Below the pieces are notes generated by a model that made no database searches, was not told the origin of the DNA, and saw only the letters and a list, made by a program, of their open reading frames with translations. From a virus: a stretch of 33,052 nucleotides of DNA. Position numbers and translations under genes: made by a program. Shown here one piece after another: positions 1-9,225 of this stretch. Positions within the stretch are counted from its first letter, which is position 1. Every line of letters starts with the position of its first letter. The DNA lies in the IMG/VR virus record IMGVR_UViG_3300032285_002179, positions 1 to 33,052 of that record; one strand, written 5' to 3'.

Positions 1-1
1 C

Positions 2-553
2 ATGCCGCTCCAGAAGGGCCACTCTCAGAAAGCCATTAGCTCCAACATCAGCGAGCTAATCGGGTCTGGACGACCCCAGAAGCAGGCGGTCGCCATCGCG
101 CTTGACACGGCGCGCAAGGCAAAGGCTGGCGGCGGCCCCCTGAAGAAGTCTCAGATGCCCCAGAAGGTGAGCGCGCTGCACGTCGGGCCGATCCACAGCC
201 CCGTCGCCGGGCGCACGGACCACCTCCCGATGCATGTCCCGTCGGGCGCATATGTCCTGCCCGCCGACATCGTCTCCTCGCTTGGCGAGGGCAACACAAT
301 GGCCGGATACCGCGCCGTCAAGTTGATGTTTCAGAAGGCCCCCTACGGCGCGTTCGCACAGGGCGGCCATGTGGGCAATCCCGTCCCCATTGTTGCCGCC
401 GGGGGCGAATATGTGCTGTCTCCTGACGAGGTTCTGTGGGCTGGTGGCGGAGACCTTGACGCTGGACACAAGAAGCTTGACGACTTCGTTAACAGCACGC
501 GCGCCGAGCTGATTAAAACACTCAAGGCCCTGCCGGGGCCGAAGAAAGACTGA
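2..553 (+). CDS. Phage structural protein of unknown function (183 aa)
   Basis: The ATG is the second base of the window, so its ribosome binding site lies outside. The first residues (MPLQKGHSQKAISSNI) followed by GRPQKQAVAIALDTARKA match my memory of a widespread but uncharacterised phage family, which supports this start. The N-terminal 45 residues are basic and helical. The rest is rich in Gly and Ala, with PIVAAGGEYVLSPDEV near residue 130 and a charged C-terminal helix ending LKALPGPKKD. There is no signal peptide, membrane segment or catalytic motif. It lies 10 bp before the GNAT gene and leads the virion block, so a minor virion or assembly role is inferred from position only. Confidence 0.8.
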   Translation: MPLQKGHSQKAISSNISELIGSGRPQKQAVAIALDTARKAKAGGGPLKKSQMPQKVSALHVGPIHSPVAGRTDHLPMHVPSGAYVLPADIVSSLGEGNTMAGYRAVKLMFQKAPYGAFAQGGHVGNPVPIVAAGGEYVLSPDEVLWAGGGDLDAGHKKLDDFVNSTRAELIKTLKALPGPKKD

Positions 554-563
554 GGGGTCTTAA

Positions 564-1055
564 ATGTCGCATGAAGAGCTGAAGGTCTGGGTTGGGAAGC
601 CGGAAGACATCGACGTCATGATGGAACTTGCCACGCTCGCGTGTGACGAGAATGGCTTCGTGGACCCGGATCCTGTCCGACTTTTGAATGAGTTGTGGCC
701 CGCGCTGAACCGCGAAAAGGGCATTGTCGGCATGGTCGGTATACCCGGGTATAAGCCGCAGGGGGCAATCCTTTTGAGGATCGGTCAAATCTGGTATAGT
801 AACCAAGAAATTCTAGAGGAGCGCGCAGTCTTCATTCACCCGGACTTCAGATCAACGAAGGGCGGGCGGGCGCGGAAGTTGTGCGACTTTAGCAAGAAGG
901 TTGCGGATGAGCTTGGCCTCCCCCTCACGATTGGCGTCCTGTCCAATCAGAGGACGTCAGGCAAAATCCGCATGTACGAACGAATTTTCGGCGCTCCCGC
1001 AGGGGCATATTTCCTTTACGGAACCCGCACTGGCGCTGCTCAGGCAGCCGAATAA
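564..1055 (+). CDS. GNAT-family N-acetyltransferase-like protein (163 aa)
   Basis: A predicted GNAT fold, which uses acetyl-CoA to acetylate an amine; the substrate is unknown. The N-terminal strand-helix (KVWVGKPEDIDVMMELATLA) is typical of the family. The central strand (EERAVFIHPDFRSTKGGRARKLCDFSKKVADELGLPL) carries a degenerate acetyl-CoA loop, FRSTKGGRA, in place of the usual Q/RxxGxG/A. The C-terminal part, GVLSNQRTSGKIRMYERIFGA, fits the family's last helix and strand. GAGGGG lies 8 nt before the ATG. Phages often carry such a gene among virion genes, where it may modify a phage or host protein. The family call is fairly safe; activity is not, given the altered loop. Confidence 0.75.
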   Translation: MSHEELKVWVGKPEDIDVMMELATLACDENGFVDPDPVRLLNELWPALNREKGIVGMVGIPGYKPQGAILLRIGQIWYSNQEILEERAVFIHPDFRSTKGGRARKLCDFSKKVADELGLPLTIGVLSNQRTSGKIRMYERIFGAPAGAYFLYGTRTGAAQAAE

Positions 1056-1068
1056 TTGAGGTACTAAG

Positions 1069-1605
1069 ATGGGCGGCGGAATCTTTTACGTATATGAGCA
1101 TTGGCGTCTTGATAGAGACGAGTGCTTTTATATTGGCAAAGGGTCCGGTCGCCGTGGGTATGATATGTCGTGCCGCAATAAGCACCACAAGGCAATCCAA
1201 TCGAAATTGAACCGCATTGGGTTTGCCATAGAAGTTCGCATTGTTGCCTGCGGGCTCTCGGAACAGAAAGCTTTCGCGCTTGAATGTGAGCGCATTAAAT
1301 ATTGGATTGAAGCTGGTGCCGACGTAGCCAATAGGACGTATGGCGGAGAGGGTGTAAGATACCCCAAGTCTACTGAACATAAGGCAAAACTGGCCGAAGC
1401 CACGCGAAATATGTCAAAAGAACAGCGGCAACAAATTGCAGATGCTCAACGTAATATGTCGCAAGAACAGCGCGACATTCGGGCGGAGAAAACTCGCATG
1501 TATAACGCAAGCATGACCCCCGAGCAGAAAGCCGCAAAGTCTGAAAAAGGCCGCATTAATGCGATGAAGCGTTGGGCTAAGCCCGCCACTAAAGAGGTGC
1601 TGTAA
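1069..1605 (+). CDS. GIY-YIG endonuclease, probable free-standing homing endonuclease (178 aa)
   Basis: The N-terminus contains FYVYEHWR followed by CFYIGKGSGRR, a GIY-YIG signature (here YVY and YIG), then a basic stretch and an ALECERIKYWIE helix consistent with the catalytic Glu region. Residues from about 105 hold repeated MSxEQR/MTPEQK helical units with HKAKLAEATRNMSKEQRQ, like the DNA-binding repeat modules of homing endonucleases. The gene is visibly more AT-rich than its neighbours. It sits between the GNAT gene and the large S74 gene, and its stop overlaps the next start (TAATG). Its RBS and first codons resemble those of the downstream gene, as if it had inserted there. A role in its own spread is inferred. 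Confidence 0.8.
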   Translation: MGGGIFYVYEHWRLDRDECFYIGKGSGRRGYDMSCRNKHHKAIQSKLNRIGFAIEVRIVACGLSEQKAFALECERIKYWIEAGADVANRTYGGEGVRYPKSTEHKAKLAEATRNMSKEQRQQIADAQRNMSQEQRDIRAEKTRMYNASMTPEQKAAKSEKGRINAMKRWAKPATKEVL

Positions 1606-4600
1606 TGGGCGGGGGTGGCAAGGGCGGCACTACAACAACCCAGACGATGCAAATCCCGCCGGAGGTTCTGGCGAGGTATAACGCCGTCAATGCGCGCGCC
1701 GAAACCGTCGCCCAGACGCCATATCAGGCCTACAGCAGCAACCCGAATGCCTTCGTCGCGCCCCTGACGCAGACGCAGCAGGCGGGCATCCAGAACACCA
1801 ACGCAATGGCCGGTGCCGCGCAGCCATACTACGGCGCGGCGGCTGGCCTGACTGCTATGGGCGCGGGAAGCGCAAATCCCGAGGGCCTGAATATCGGGCA
1901 GTATTATAACCCCTACACGCAGGCCGTGGCCGCTCCGACGTTGCAGGCCCTTCAGCAGCAGCAGGGCGTTGAGCGTTCTAACCTGATGAACCCGCAGGCG
2001 GCGCGCTCCTTTGGCGGCGACCGATCCGGCCTTGTTGCCGCCAACCTTGCCCGCCAGCAGGAACTCGGCACGGCGCAGGCAATGGCCCCGATTTACAAGC
2101 AGGCCTACGATCAGGCCACGCAGACTGCCCAGCAGCAGCAGGGCGTCGGCCTTGCGGCGCAGCAGGCGAACCTCCAGCGCCTTGGTCAGGCGGGCGCGCA
2201 GTTTGGTCAGCTCGGCTCTGGCGCGCAGGCGGCTGGCCTCGCCGGTGCGCAGGCGCAGCTTGGTGCGGGCGCGACTGAGCAGCAGACGGGTCAGGCTGGA
2301 CTTCAGGCCCTCTACAACCAGTTCCAACAGCAACAGGCGTATCCGTTCCAAATTGCTCAATTCTTGTCGAATATCGCGACCGGCACGGGCGCGCTGTCTG
2401 GAAACACGACCACGTCCAATACGCAGGGCGGCGGCGGCTTCTTCTCGGACGAGCGCCTGAAGGAAAATATTGAGCAGGTCGGCAAGACCAACGACGGCCA
2501 GAATATCTACCGCTACAATTACAAGGGCGACCCGCGCTCCCAGATCGGCCTGATCGCGCAGGAGGTGGCCAAGGACCACCCGGACGCCGTCGGCAAGAGG
2601 AACGGCTACCTGACAGTGGACTACCGCGACGCGACAAATGACTCCGTGCGCGGCCACAAGGCCGACGGTGGTGATGTTGGCACGTCCGCCTACGACATCG
2701 ACGCGCCCAGCGCCATGATGGGCGCGTCTCCGGTCACGCCGGAGATGCTGGCCCGGTTCGCGGCCAAGCCGATGGCTGGCCTTGGCGGCATGCCAATTTC
2801 TACCGGGGCGACTGCGCCCGGCGCTGCTGGCATCCTCGCCCCGAAGGCGACCGGCCTTTCCCCGGGATCCATTGAGGGCGCGCGGGCGCAGCTCTCCACG
2901 ATTCAGGGCGCTGACATGAGCAAGTCTCAGTCCGGGGCTGATTACTTTGACCAACAGAGGCGGCAGCTTCAGGACTTCCTTGCCACGCACGGCGCGTCGT
3001 CGCAGGGCGGCCTCGTGTCCGCCCCGGGCGAGTACGCCGAGGGCGGCTACGTCAATCCCGCCCTCCAGTATTACGCCCCGCAGGCGGGCAAGGCTGGCCT
3101 CGGCATGGGAGGCCCCTACGGCGCGCAGTTGACGCCCGCTCAGGTGCAGATGATGCGCGCGGCTGAACTTGCGAAGCCAGCACAGCAGAAGTCTGGCATC
3201 GAGCAGGCCAACCAGATCGCCAGCCTGACCTCCAAGGGATATGATGCTTGGAAGTCTCGCCCCAAGTGGATGGGCAACGATACCGATGCGGGTGCAGGGA
3301 AGGGCGACCCGAACGTCAAGCCGGGCGGAGCAACAAATGTCAACCCCGGCCTTGGCGGTGGCGATGCGTCAATTACTAGCGGCGCGAAGAACCCCAGCGG
3401 AGAGCCCGTTTACACCGGGCCGAAGGTTGATGGTGCGAAATCAACGATGCGCGTCTCGGACCTCGGCGGCAACGATCAGGTTGCCGGTCTTGCGCCCGAA
3501 CAAATGCCTGATTTTGAATATTCTGACGCCATGTTTGCCGCACGCGGCGGCTTAATTCACCGTGAGCATCATGCTGGAGGACTTGGTGTAGGCACGCCCT
3601 ACGGGTCGATTAGTGAGGAGAGCGCCCTCGGCGACGCCCTCACATCTCCCACCCCGCACTACCAGATGATGGAGGCGGGCAAGATGGGCAAGCCCGCTCC
3701 CCAGCCGAGCGGGGCCGAGCAGGTCACCAAGATGGCCGGTCAGGCCAAGGGGCTCTTTGATAAGGGCAAGAACGTCTACGATTTCGCGGCCAAGAAGCTT
3801 TCCGGCGACGCAGTCGGCGCGGCGGGCCAGCCGGTGAATGTTGGCAGCGCGACCGGCTACACCACTCCCGGCCTCGCGTCCGGTGAGGCGGCGGCGACGC
3901 CATTAGCTGAGGCGACAACTGGCGCAGCATCCGCCGCCACTCCCGCCATTGAAAGCGGAATTGCTGCGGCGGCTCCGGCGACTGAGGGGCTGGCAGCTGC
4001 CGCCCCCATTGCCGAGGGGCTGGCTGGTGCCGCCGGTGCGGCTGATGCGGGCGCTGGCCTCGCGGGCCTCGCTGGAGCGGCTGAAGGCCCCGGCCTCATC
4101 GGCGCTTTGGCGTCTGGCGCTGGCGCAGTGGGCGAGGGCCTGTCTTCGGCCCTTCCGTTCCTTCTCGCATTCCTCCATACCGGCGGTCGCGTTGATGGGC
4201 ATCGTCAGCACCACGCCGACGGCGAGCGCGTCGAAGACACCGGCGAGGCCCCGCAGGGCGACGACTTCCTGTCCAAACTCGCGTCCACCTTCAAGGGCGC
4301 GGGCGACACAACTGTCGGGCTCGGCAAAAAGGTTGCCGAGAACGTTCCGACTAGCGAGAACTTTTGGGTTCCGGCAATTGCTGGCCTCGGCTCGATGCTG
4401 GCATCGCCCAATAAGACGCTCGCGGGGGCCATTGGTTCCGGCCTCGTCGGCGGCGCGACAACCTACGAGAATATGCAGAAGCAGAACGCTCTGGAAATGA
4501 AGCAGCGCCTTGAGATGGCCAAGGGGATGTTCACCGGCCCCGAGATCATCAACGGCCAGAAAATGTACAACAACACCTACACCGGGCAGTGGGTGCCTGA

Positions 4601-6053
4601 GGCAGAAATGCTGAAGCAAAGGGGCATGTTCACCGGCAGCGGACAGCTTGGTGCGGGGACGCCAACGGTGGCCCCTCCCGCCCCAGCGGGTGGCGTCACT
4701 GACGCCGCAAAAAGCGTTGTGACCCAGCCCGCGCCGACAATCCAGCCGCGCCCAGTGCAGGCGGCTGAGCCCGCAGCGAAGAAGCCAGCCCCTGAAGCTG
4801 CCCCGCCGGTTGGCGGCGATAAGGCAGTGACTGGCGTTGACAAGGTTTCCTTGGAAGCTGCCGTCAGGCGGGATCCAACCGTATTCGAAGCACTCCCTGA
4901 GAACCGCCGCCCGGCCTACCTTGAAAAGCAGGCTGACACCCTTGAAGCAGACGCCGAAAGGTATCAGGAGCAGTCTCAGGAGGCGACACGCAGGGCCGGA
5001 ATAATCCGCGAAAATCCGGCGGGCGTGAAACGCGAGAATGAGGAGGCCGCGCGCCTTGATGCCCTCGCCAAGAGCAAGCGTGATGAGGCCGCTAAAAAGC
5101 GCGAGGCCGCCCAGACGCTGTACAACAATGCCATTGACCTCAAATATGAGGATGCCAAAAAGCGCATGCAGGCTGGCATTGAAAGCGAAAACGCGCTCGT
5201 TGACGTCGTTGACCCCAACACTGGCGCGACAATGCTCAAGCCCAAGAGCGAAATCCTTGGCAAGACTCCCGCCCCCGGAGCTGGCAGCCCGCCGGGCCAA
5301 GCGGTTGGCAGTGCCACTACTGGCGCAATGAAAAGTGAGCCGGAAAATATTAAGAACGCGCGCAATGAGATTGGAAAAGAAGAAATCAAGATGGCCGAAG
5401 ACTTTAGAAGGCGTGAGACCGCATCCTCTCGCGTCAACGGCCTCTTGGACATCCTGACGAAGTATGAGACCGGCAAATTTGCCGAGCAGAAGGCTGACAT
5501 CATCGGCAAGCTCAACGGCCTCGGCATCCGCGTTGACCCAACGGTCTCGGCTGACCCGGCAAAGTTTGAGATTTTCATGAAGAGCGCCATCAAGAACGTC
5601 TTCGATGACCTGCCCGGCGGCAAGATCCTGCTGGCTGAAATTGCTGGCCTGTCAAAAGCAAACGCCAACCCCGGCATGCAGGCTGAAGCCAACGCCAAAA
5701 TTTTGGGCGACGCGAAGGCCGCGATCAACTACGAAAATAAATACACGCTCGACTATGCGAAGTGGCGCAAGGAAAACCCCTCTCTGTATTCCCCCTTTGA
5801 CACCATCAAATTCAATGAGCAGTGGCTCAAGCAAAACAAACTTGATGATTTCAAGAAGGAAGTGGCGCGCACAATCGGCTACGTTGGGCAGAAGCTCCCC
5901 AGCAACCTGAGCGAGGCGAAGAACGGTCAGGCGTACTATCTGCCCGATAAAAAAGACGTCTATTATTTTGACGCGAACCGCAAAGATGCAAGCGGGAAGC
6001 CTACTCCGGGATTTTCAAAAACTGATCCTCTTGCAGGGAACGCCGGTCAATGA
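1605..6053 (+). CDS. Large virion protein with internal Peptidase S74 (tail-fibre chaperone) motif (1482 aa)
   Basis: The N-terminal 280 residues are Gln/Ala/Gly-rich and probably fibrous. Around S281 lies FFSDERLKENIEQVGK, then YNYKGDPRSQIGLIAQEVAKDHPDAVG: the Peptidase S74 intramolecular chaperone signature, whose Ser normally cleaves the domain off a tail spike. Here about 1,130 residues follow it instead of the domain being C-terminal. The remainder holds Gly/Ala-rich repeats (about 745-870), a glycine-rich hydrophobic stretch near 925-965, a Pro/Ala linker, a charged coiled coil (about 1100-1190) and a globular C-terminus. Short GG...HHA.G motifs occur twice. Overlaps: TAATG with the endonuclease, ATGA with the next gene. 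Fibre or DNA-ejection roles both fit. Confidence 0.8.
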   Translation: MGGGGKGGTTTTQTMQIPPEVLARYNAVNARAETVAQTPYQAYSSNPNAFVAPLTQTQQAGIQNTNAMAGAAQPYYGAAAGLTAMGAGSANPEGLNIGQYYNPYTQAVAAPTLQALQQQQGVERSNLMNPQAARSFGGDRSGLVAANLARQQELGTAQAMAPIYKQAYDQATQTAQQQQGVGLAAQQANLQRLGQAGAQFGQLGSGAQAAGLAGAQAQLGAGATEQQTGQAGLQALYNQFQQQQAYPFQIAQFLSNIATGTGALSGNTTTSNTQGGGGFFSDERLKENIEQVGKTNDGQNIYRYNYKGDPRSQIGLIAQEVAKDHPDAVGKRNGYLTVDYRDATNDSVRGHKADGGDVGTSAYDIDAPSAMMGASPVTPEMLARFAAKPMAGLGGMPISTGATAPGAAGILAPKATGLSPGSIEGARAQLSTIQGADMSKSQSGADYFDQQRRQLQDFLATHGASSQGGLVSAPGEYAEGGYVNPALQYYAPQAGKAGLGMGGPYGAQLTPAQVQMMRAAELAKPAQQKSGIEQANQIASLTSKGYDAWKSRPKWMGNDTDAGAGKGDPNVKPGGATNVNPGLGGGDASITSGAKNPSGEPVYTGPKVDGAKSTMRVSDLGGNDQVAGLAPEQMPDFEYSDAMFAARGGLIHREHHAGGLGVGTPYGSISEESALGDALTSPTPHYQMMEAGKMGKPAPQPSGAEQVTKMAGQAKGLFDKGKNVYDFAAKKLSGDAVGAAGQPVNVGSATGYTTPGLASGEAAATPLAEATTGAASAATPAIESGIAAAAPATEGLAAAAPIAEGLAGAAGAADAGAGLAGLAGAAEGPGLIGALASGAGAVGEGLSSALPFLLAFLHTGGRVDGHRQHHADGERVEDTGEAPQGDDFLSKLASTFKGAGDTTVGLGKKVAENVPTSENFWVPAIAGLGSMLASPNKTLAGAIGSGLVGGATTYENMQKQNALEMKQRLEMAKGMFTGPEIINGQKMYNNTYTGQWVPEAEMLKQRGMFTGSGQLGAGTPTVAPPAPAGGVTDAAKSVVTQPAPTIQPRPVQAAEPAAKKPAPEAAPPVGGDKAVTGVDKVSLEAAVRRDPTVFEALPENRRPAYLEKQADTLEADAERYQEQSQEATRRAGIIRENPAGVKRENEEAARLDALAKSKRDEAAKKREAAQTLYNNAIDLKYEDAKKRMQAGIESENALVDVVDPNTGATMLKPKSEILGKTPAPGAGSPPGQAVGSATTGAMKSEPENIKNARNEIGKEEIKMAEDFRRRETASSRVNGLLDILTKYETGKFAEQKADIIGKLNGLGIRVDPTVSADPAKFEIFMKSAIKNVFDDLPGGKILLAEIAGLSKANANPGMQAEANAKILGDAKAAINYENKYTLDYAKWRKENPSLYSPFDTIKFNEQWLKQNKLDDFKKEVARTIGYVGQKLPSNLSEAKNGQAYYLPDKKDVYYFDANRKDASGKPTPGFSKTDPLAGNAGQ

Positions 6054-8344
6054 GTGACGATGACTTCATCCCGTTCGTTCCTACCTCCCCGGAGCCCAAG
6101 CGGGGCGCTTCTGGGGAGGACTTTGTCCCCTTCAAGGAAACGCCACAGATAGGACTGCCCGAGGCCATCGGGCGGGGCGTGCGGAGTGGCTTCCTCCTCA
6201 ATCAGGTCCCGCAGGTCGCGGCCTTGGCCGAGGCGTCCGGCATGGTCCCGGAGCTGAAGTATCCCGAGGGTGGAACCCGCCCCAGCTACGGCCCCATTGA
6301 GGCCCTCGTCGGCGCGGGACGCCTCGGCTTGGAGAAGCTCGCGCCCGATACCTTTGGCGGGGGCGCGGGCCAGCGTTATGAGGAGCGCCTTGCATCCGAA
6401 AAGGCGCGTCAGGCCGCCTCGCGTGAGCAGTACCCCGGCACGTCAATGGCGTCAGAAGTTGGCGGCTCAATCCTGAACCCCATCTCCAAAATCATCCCGG
6501 TTCCAGAGGCGGGAAAAACTTTCCTCCAAAATGCAATGAGGGCCGCGCCGCCGTCCGCCGCGCTGGGGGCCATTCAGGGCTCCGGCGAGGGCGAGACGTG
6601 GTCCGAGAAGGGCATGAATGCCCTCAAGGGCCTCATTGGCGGCGGCGTCGCTGGCGGCGCTGTCAGCGGCGCTTTGGGCAAGGTTATGCCCGGCGCTAGG
6701 GCTCCCTCCGGCGAGCCGTCACCCGCAGACATTGTCGGCGCGGCGGAGCGCCTGTCCTCGCGCGGCGCGCCCCTGCAAGTTCCCAAGATTGTGGCCTCCA
6801 ATGACGAGCTGCTCAGCACTCTTGGCAGCACGGCAAAGGAGCTGCCATTTGTCGGCAAGCCATTGACTGAGGCGGCGGAAAGAACTGCCGGGCAAATTGG
6901 CTCCAAAGTTAGCGAACTTTCTGGTAACCAGACACGCCTCAGCGCGGGCGAGACGGCCAAGGACGCGCTGACTAATTGGATCGGGCCACGCTCGCAGAAG
7001 CTCGTTTCTGACGCCTACGACAAGGTCGATAACCTCATCACGACCCCGGCCCTTCAGCCGTTAGATGCGACGCGGAAGGTCGCGCAATCCGTTCAAGATG
7101 AGATGAACAAAAGCCAGAAAGTCCTCGGTGAGGATCCGGCTGTAAAATTCCTGATGAATGCCATCACAGACCCCGCCGGACTGGACTATCAGGGCCTGAA
7201 GGGGCTGCGTACTCGCATCGGCCAGATGCTGGATGACCCCAGCGAAATTTACAAAGATGCCTCGCCATCGCTGCGCAAGCTCTATGCGGGCCTGACCGAA
7301 GACCTCAAGGCTGTGGTCGAGAAAAGTGGCGGGCCCCGCGCGCTCAAGGAGTTTGAGGCGGCCAACGCATTCAACAAGGAAATCCAGAGCCAGCGTGAGG
7401 CCCTGCTGAAGATCACTGGGACCAAAGAAAGTTCCAAATCGGGCGATCAAATATTCGATACCCTGCTCAGGCAGGCCGGATCTTCGGGGGCCACAGACAT
7501 TCCCAAGCTTGCCTTGGCGCAGAAGTCCATGACGCCGCAGGAGTGGGCGCAAGTCAGCCGTGGCGTCATTGATAACTTGTCGATCAACAAGACGACAAAT
7601 GCCTTCGACCCCGCGAGCTTGTTTCGCCAATACGGCAAGCTATCGGATCAGGGGAAGGACATCCTATTTGGCCCGGCCAAGGCCCCATCATACGGCGTCC
7701 GGCACGCCCTTGATGACCTCGCGACCGTTGGGAAACGCCTTGATAGGCTCAACGCAATTGCATCAAATCAGGGCGGCGGCGAGCGCAAAATCCTGACTGC
7801 TGCTGAATTGTTTGGCCTCGTCTTTCACCCCCTCAAAGCAATTCCTGCGGTTGTCGCCGGGCGCGCATTTTCTTCAGTTATGGCTGAGCCCGCCACGGCG
7901 CAGTCAGTCGCGCGCTGGGCGAAGGCCTACGAAGTGCTGGGCAGCAAGCCATCAAGCGCCACGGCGCAGGCATTTGTTCGCGCGTCGCAAAACCTTGCGG
8001 CTGAAGTTGGCGGGCGTCACGGCCTTCCCGACAAGGAGGCCATCCTCAATGCTGTGATTGGCGGGACCGAGCTGGCCAAGCTTATCAGCAAGACCCACGG
8101 ATACCTCACCGACTTCTCGCCGCCTAGGGAAGCGCCCGATCAGGCTAATCGCCACAATGACACAGTCTTCGACACTGGCCGTTCCACCGGCGGGCGCACG
8201 GGCCGCGCCACCGGCGGCGCAGTCAACTTGATGGCGCTGTCCAAGGCCGCCAAGAAGCGCGTCACGCAAGTCACCGAGCCCCTCCTGAACGAGAGCGACG
8301 ACACCGTCGCCCACGCTCTGGCAGTCGCTGGAAAGAACATCTGA
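6050..8344 (+). CDS. Putative internal virion / DNA-ejection protein (764 aa)
   Basis: The start overlaps the previous stop as ATGA, so translation is probably coupled. The N-terminus is acidic with a repeated DFIPFVP / DFVPFKE motif. Residues about 185-220 form a glycine-zipper-like run (LKGLIGGGVAGGAVSGALGKVMPG) of the kind that can enter membranes. Residues 280-620 are predominantly helical. The C-terminal end (TGRATGGAVNLMALSKAAKK, then LLNESDDTVAHAL) matches my memory of a conserved tail in uncharacterised phage proteins. No enzymatic motif was found. Size, glycine zipper and place beside the S74 gene fit a head-internal protein released at infection, but this is inference. Confidence 0.7.
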   Translation: MSDDDFIPFVPTSPEPKRGASGEDFVPFKETPQIGLPEAIGRGVRSGFLLNQVPQVAALAEASGMVPELKYPEGGTRPSYGPIEALVGAGRLGLEKLAPDTFGGGAGQRYEERLASEKARQAASREQYPGTSMASEVGGSILNPISKIIPVPEAGKTFLQNAMRAAPPSAALGAIQGSGEGETWSEKGMNALKGLIGGGVAGGAVSGALGKVMPGARAPSGEPSPADIVGAAERLSSRGAPLQVPKIVASNDELLSTLGSTAKELPFVGKPLTEAAERTAGQIGSKVSELSGNQTRLSAGETAKDALTNWIGPRSQKLVSDAYDKVDNLITTPALQPLDATRKVAQSVQDEMNKSQKVLGEDPAVKFLMNAITDPAGLDYQGLKGLRTRIGQMLDDPSEIYKDASPSLRKLYAGLTEDLKAVVEKSGGPRALKEFEAANAFNKEIQSQREALLKITGTKESSKSGDQIFDTLLRQAGSSGATDIPKLALAQKSMTPQEWAQVSRGVIDNLSINKTTNAFDPASLFRQYGKLSDQGKDILFGPAKAPSYGVRHALDDLATVGKRLDRLNAIASNQGGGERKILTAAELFGLVFHPLKAIPAVVAGRAFSSVMAEPATAQSVARWAKAYEVLGSKPSSATAQAFVRASQNLAAEVGGRHGLPDKEAILNAVIGGTELAKLISKTHGYLTDFSPPREAPDQANRHNDTVFDTGRSTGGRTGRATGGAVNLMALSKAAKKRVTQVTEPLLNESDDTVAHALAVAGKNI

Positions 8345-8354
8345 GGATCCCACG

Positions 8355-9221
8355 ATGGCATCGACATACACGGTCAACAAGAGCATTGAGAAGCCCGCGT
8401 ACAACGACTACGCGGCGAACCCGACCGGATGGTCGGGGCCGGTTAACACTGACTGGGACATCATCGACAAGTCCTTCGGCGGCACGACTGTCAAGAACCC
8501 GACGGGCGTGTCTGGCACGGTCAACCTTGTGGCGTCCGAATATCAGTCGGCGATCCTCGTCATCGGCGTGTCAATATCCTCAGCCGCCACCCTGACCGCC
8601 AACGTCGTTTACCAAATCCCATCCGGCGTGGGCGGAACTTGGAATGTCTACAACAACACGACGGGCGCGTTCACGGTCACGTTTGCGAACGCCGGGGGCG
8701 GTACAACGTTCGCAATCCCGCAGGGTGAAAAGAGGATCATCTACTCTGACGGGACAAATATACGCGAGAGCGTGACGCTTCCCGCCGTATATCCGCCGCC
8801 ATTCGCTGCGGGGACGGCCATTGTCTTCGCCCAGACTGCGGCCCCCACTGGCTGGACCAAGTCCACCACGCACGACAACAAGGCCCTGCGGGTGGTGTCT
8901 GGCGCGGCATCCAGCGGCGGCACGGTCTCGTTCACAAGCGCATTTACGTCTCAGGCGGTTGCGGGGACGGTCGGGTCCACAACGCTGACGCTGGACCAGA
9001 TCCCGGCGCATAACCATGAGCCAATTATAGCTGGCGGCGGGAATAGTTCGACGAGCTTCTACCCGAATGCATTGTCCTCAACCCCCTACTCGGCTGCAAG
9101 CCGGTCGCCGGGGTGGCTATCAACGCAGGGCGGCGGTCTGGGCCACACGCACACGTTTACAGGCACAGCCATCAACCTCGCCGTGCAATATGTTGATGTG
9201 ATCATCGCAACGAAGGACTAG
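8355..9221 (+). CDS. Tail collar / tail fibre domain protein (288 aa)
   Basis: GAGGATCC precedes the ATG at good spacing. The N-terminal half consists of beta-rich repeats (NPTGVSGTVNLVASEYQ; VTFANAGGGTTFAIPQGEKR). The C-terminal half begins with AGTAIVFAQTAAPTGWTK, the hallmark opening of phage tail-collar domains, followed by LTLDQIPAHNHEP and GHTHTFTGTAINLAVQYVDVIIATKD; the HNH and HTH histidines are typical of metal-binding trimeric fibre tips. The protein is probably a trimeric adhesin or short fibre at the tail tip. It ends just before a small Cys-rich gene that closes the rightward virion block. Confidence 0.85.
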   Translation: MASTYTVNKSIEKPAYNDYAANPTGWSGPVNTDWDIIDKSFGGTTVKNPTGVSGTVNLVASEYQSAILVIGVSISSAATLTANVVYQIPSGVGGTWNVYNNTTGAFTVTFANAGGGTTFAIPQGEKRIIYSDGTNIRESVTLPAVYPPPFAAGTAIVFAQTAAPTGWTKSTTHDNKALRVVSGAASSGGTVSFTSAFTSQAVAGTVGSTTLTLDQIPAHNHEPIIAGGGNSSTSFYPNALSSTPYSAASRSPGWLSTQGGGLGHTHTFTGTAINLAVQYVDVIIATKD

Positions 9222-9225
9222 CCTA

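Noticed and set aside
1446-2990. 514-residue open frame on the minus strand
   Set aside because: It runs antisense to the S74 gene, has Leu/Arg-rich low-complexity sequence and no RBS. GC-rich codon bias on the other strand explains it.
3903-5300. 465-residue open frame on the minus strand
   Set aside because: Antisense to the same large virion gene, no recognisable domain, and composition typical of a shadow frame.
8355-9221. Tail-collar gene as target of a diversity-generating retroelement
   Set aside because: No reverse transcriptase or template repeat was seen in the window.
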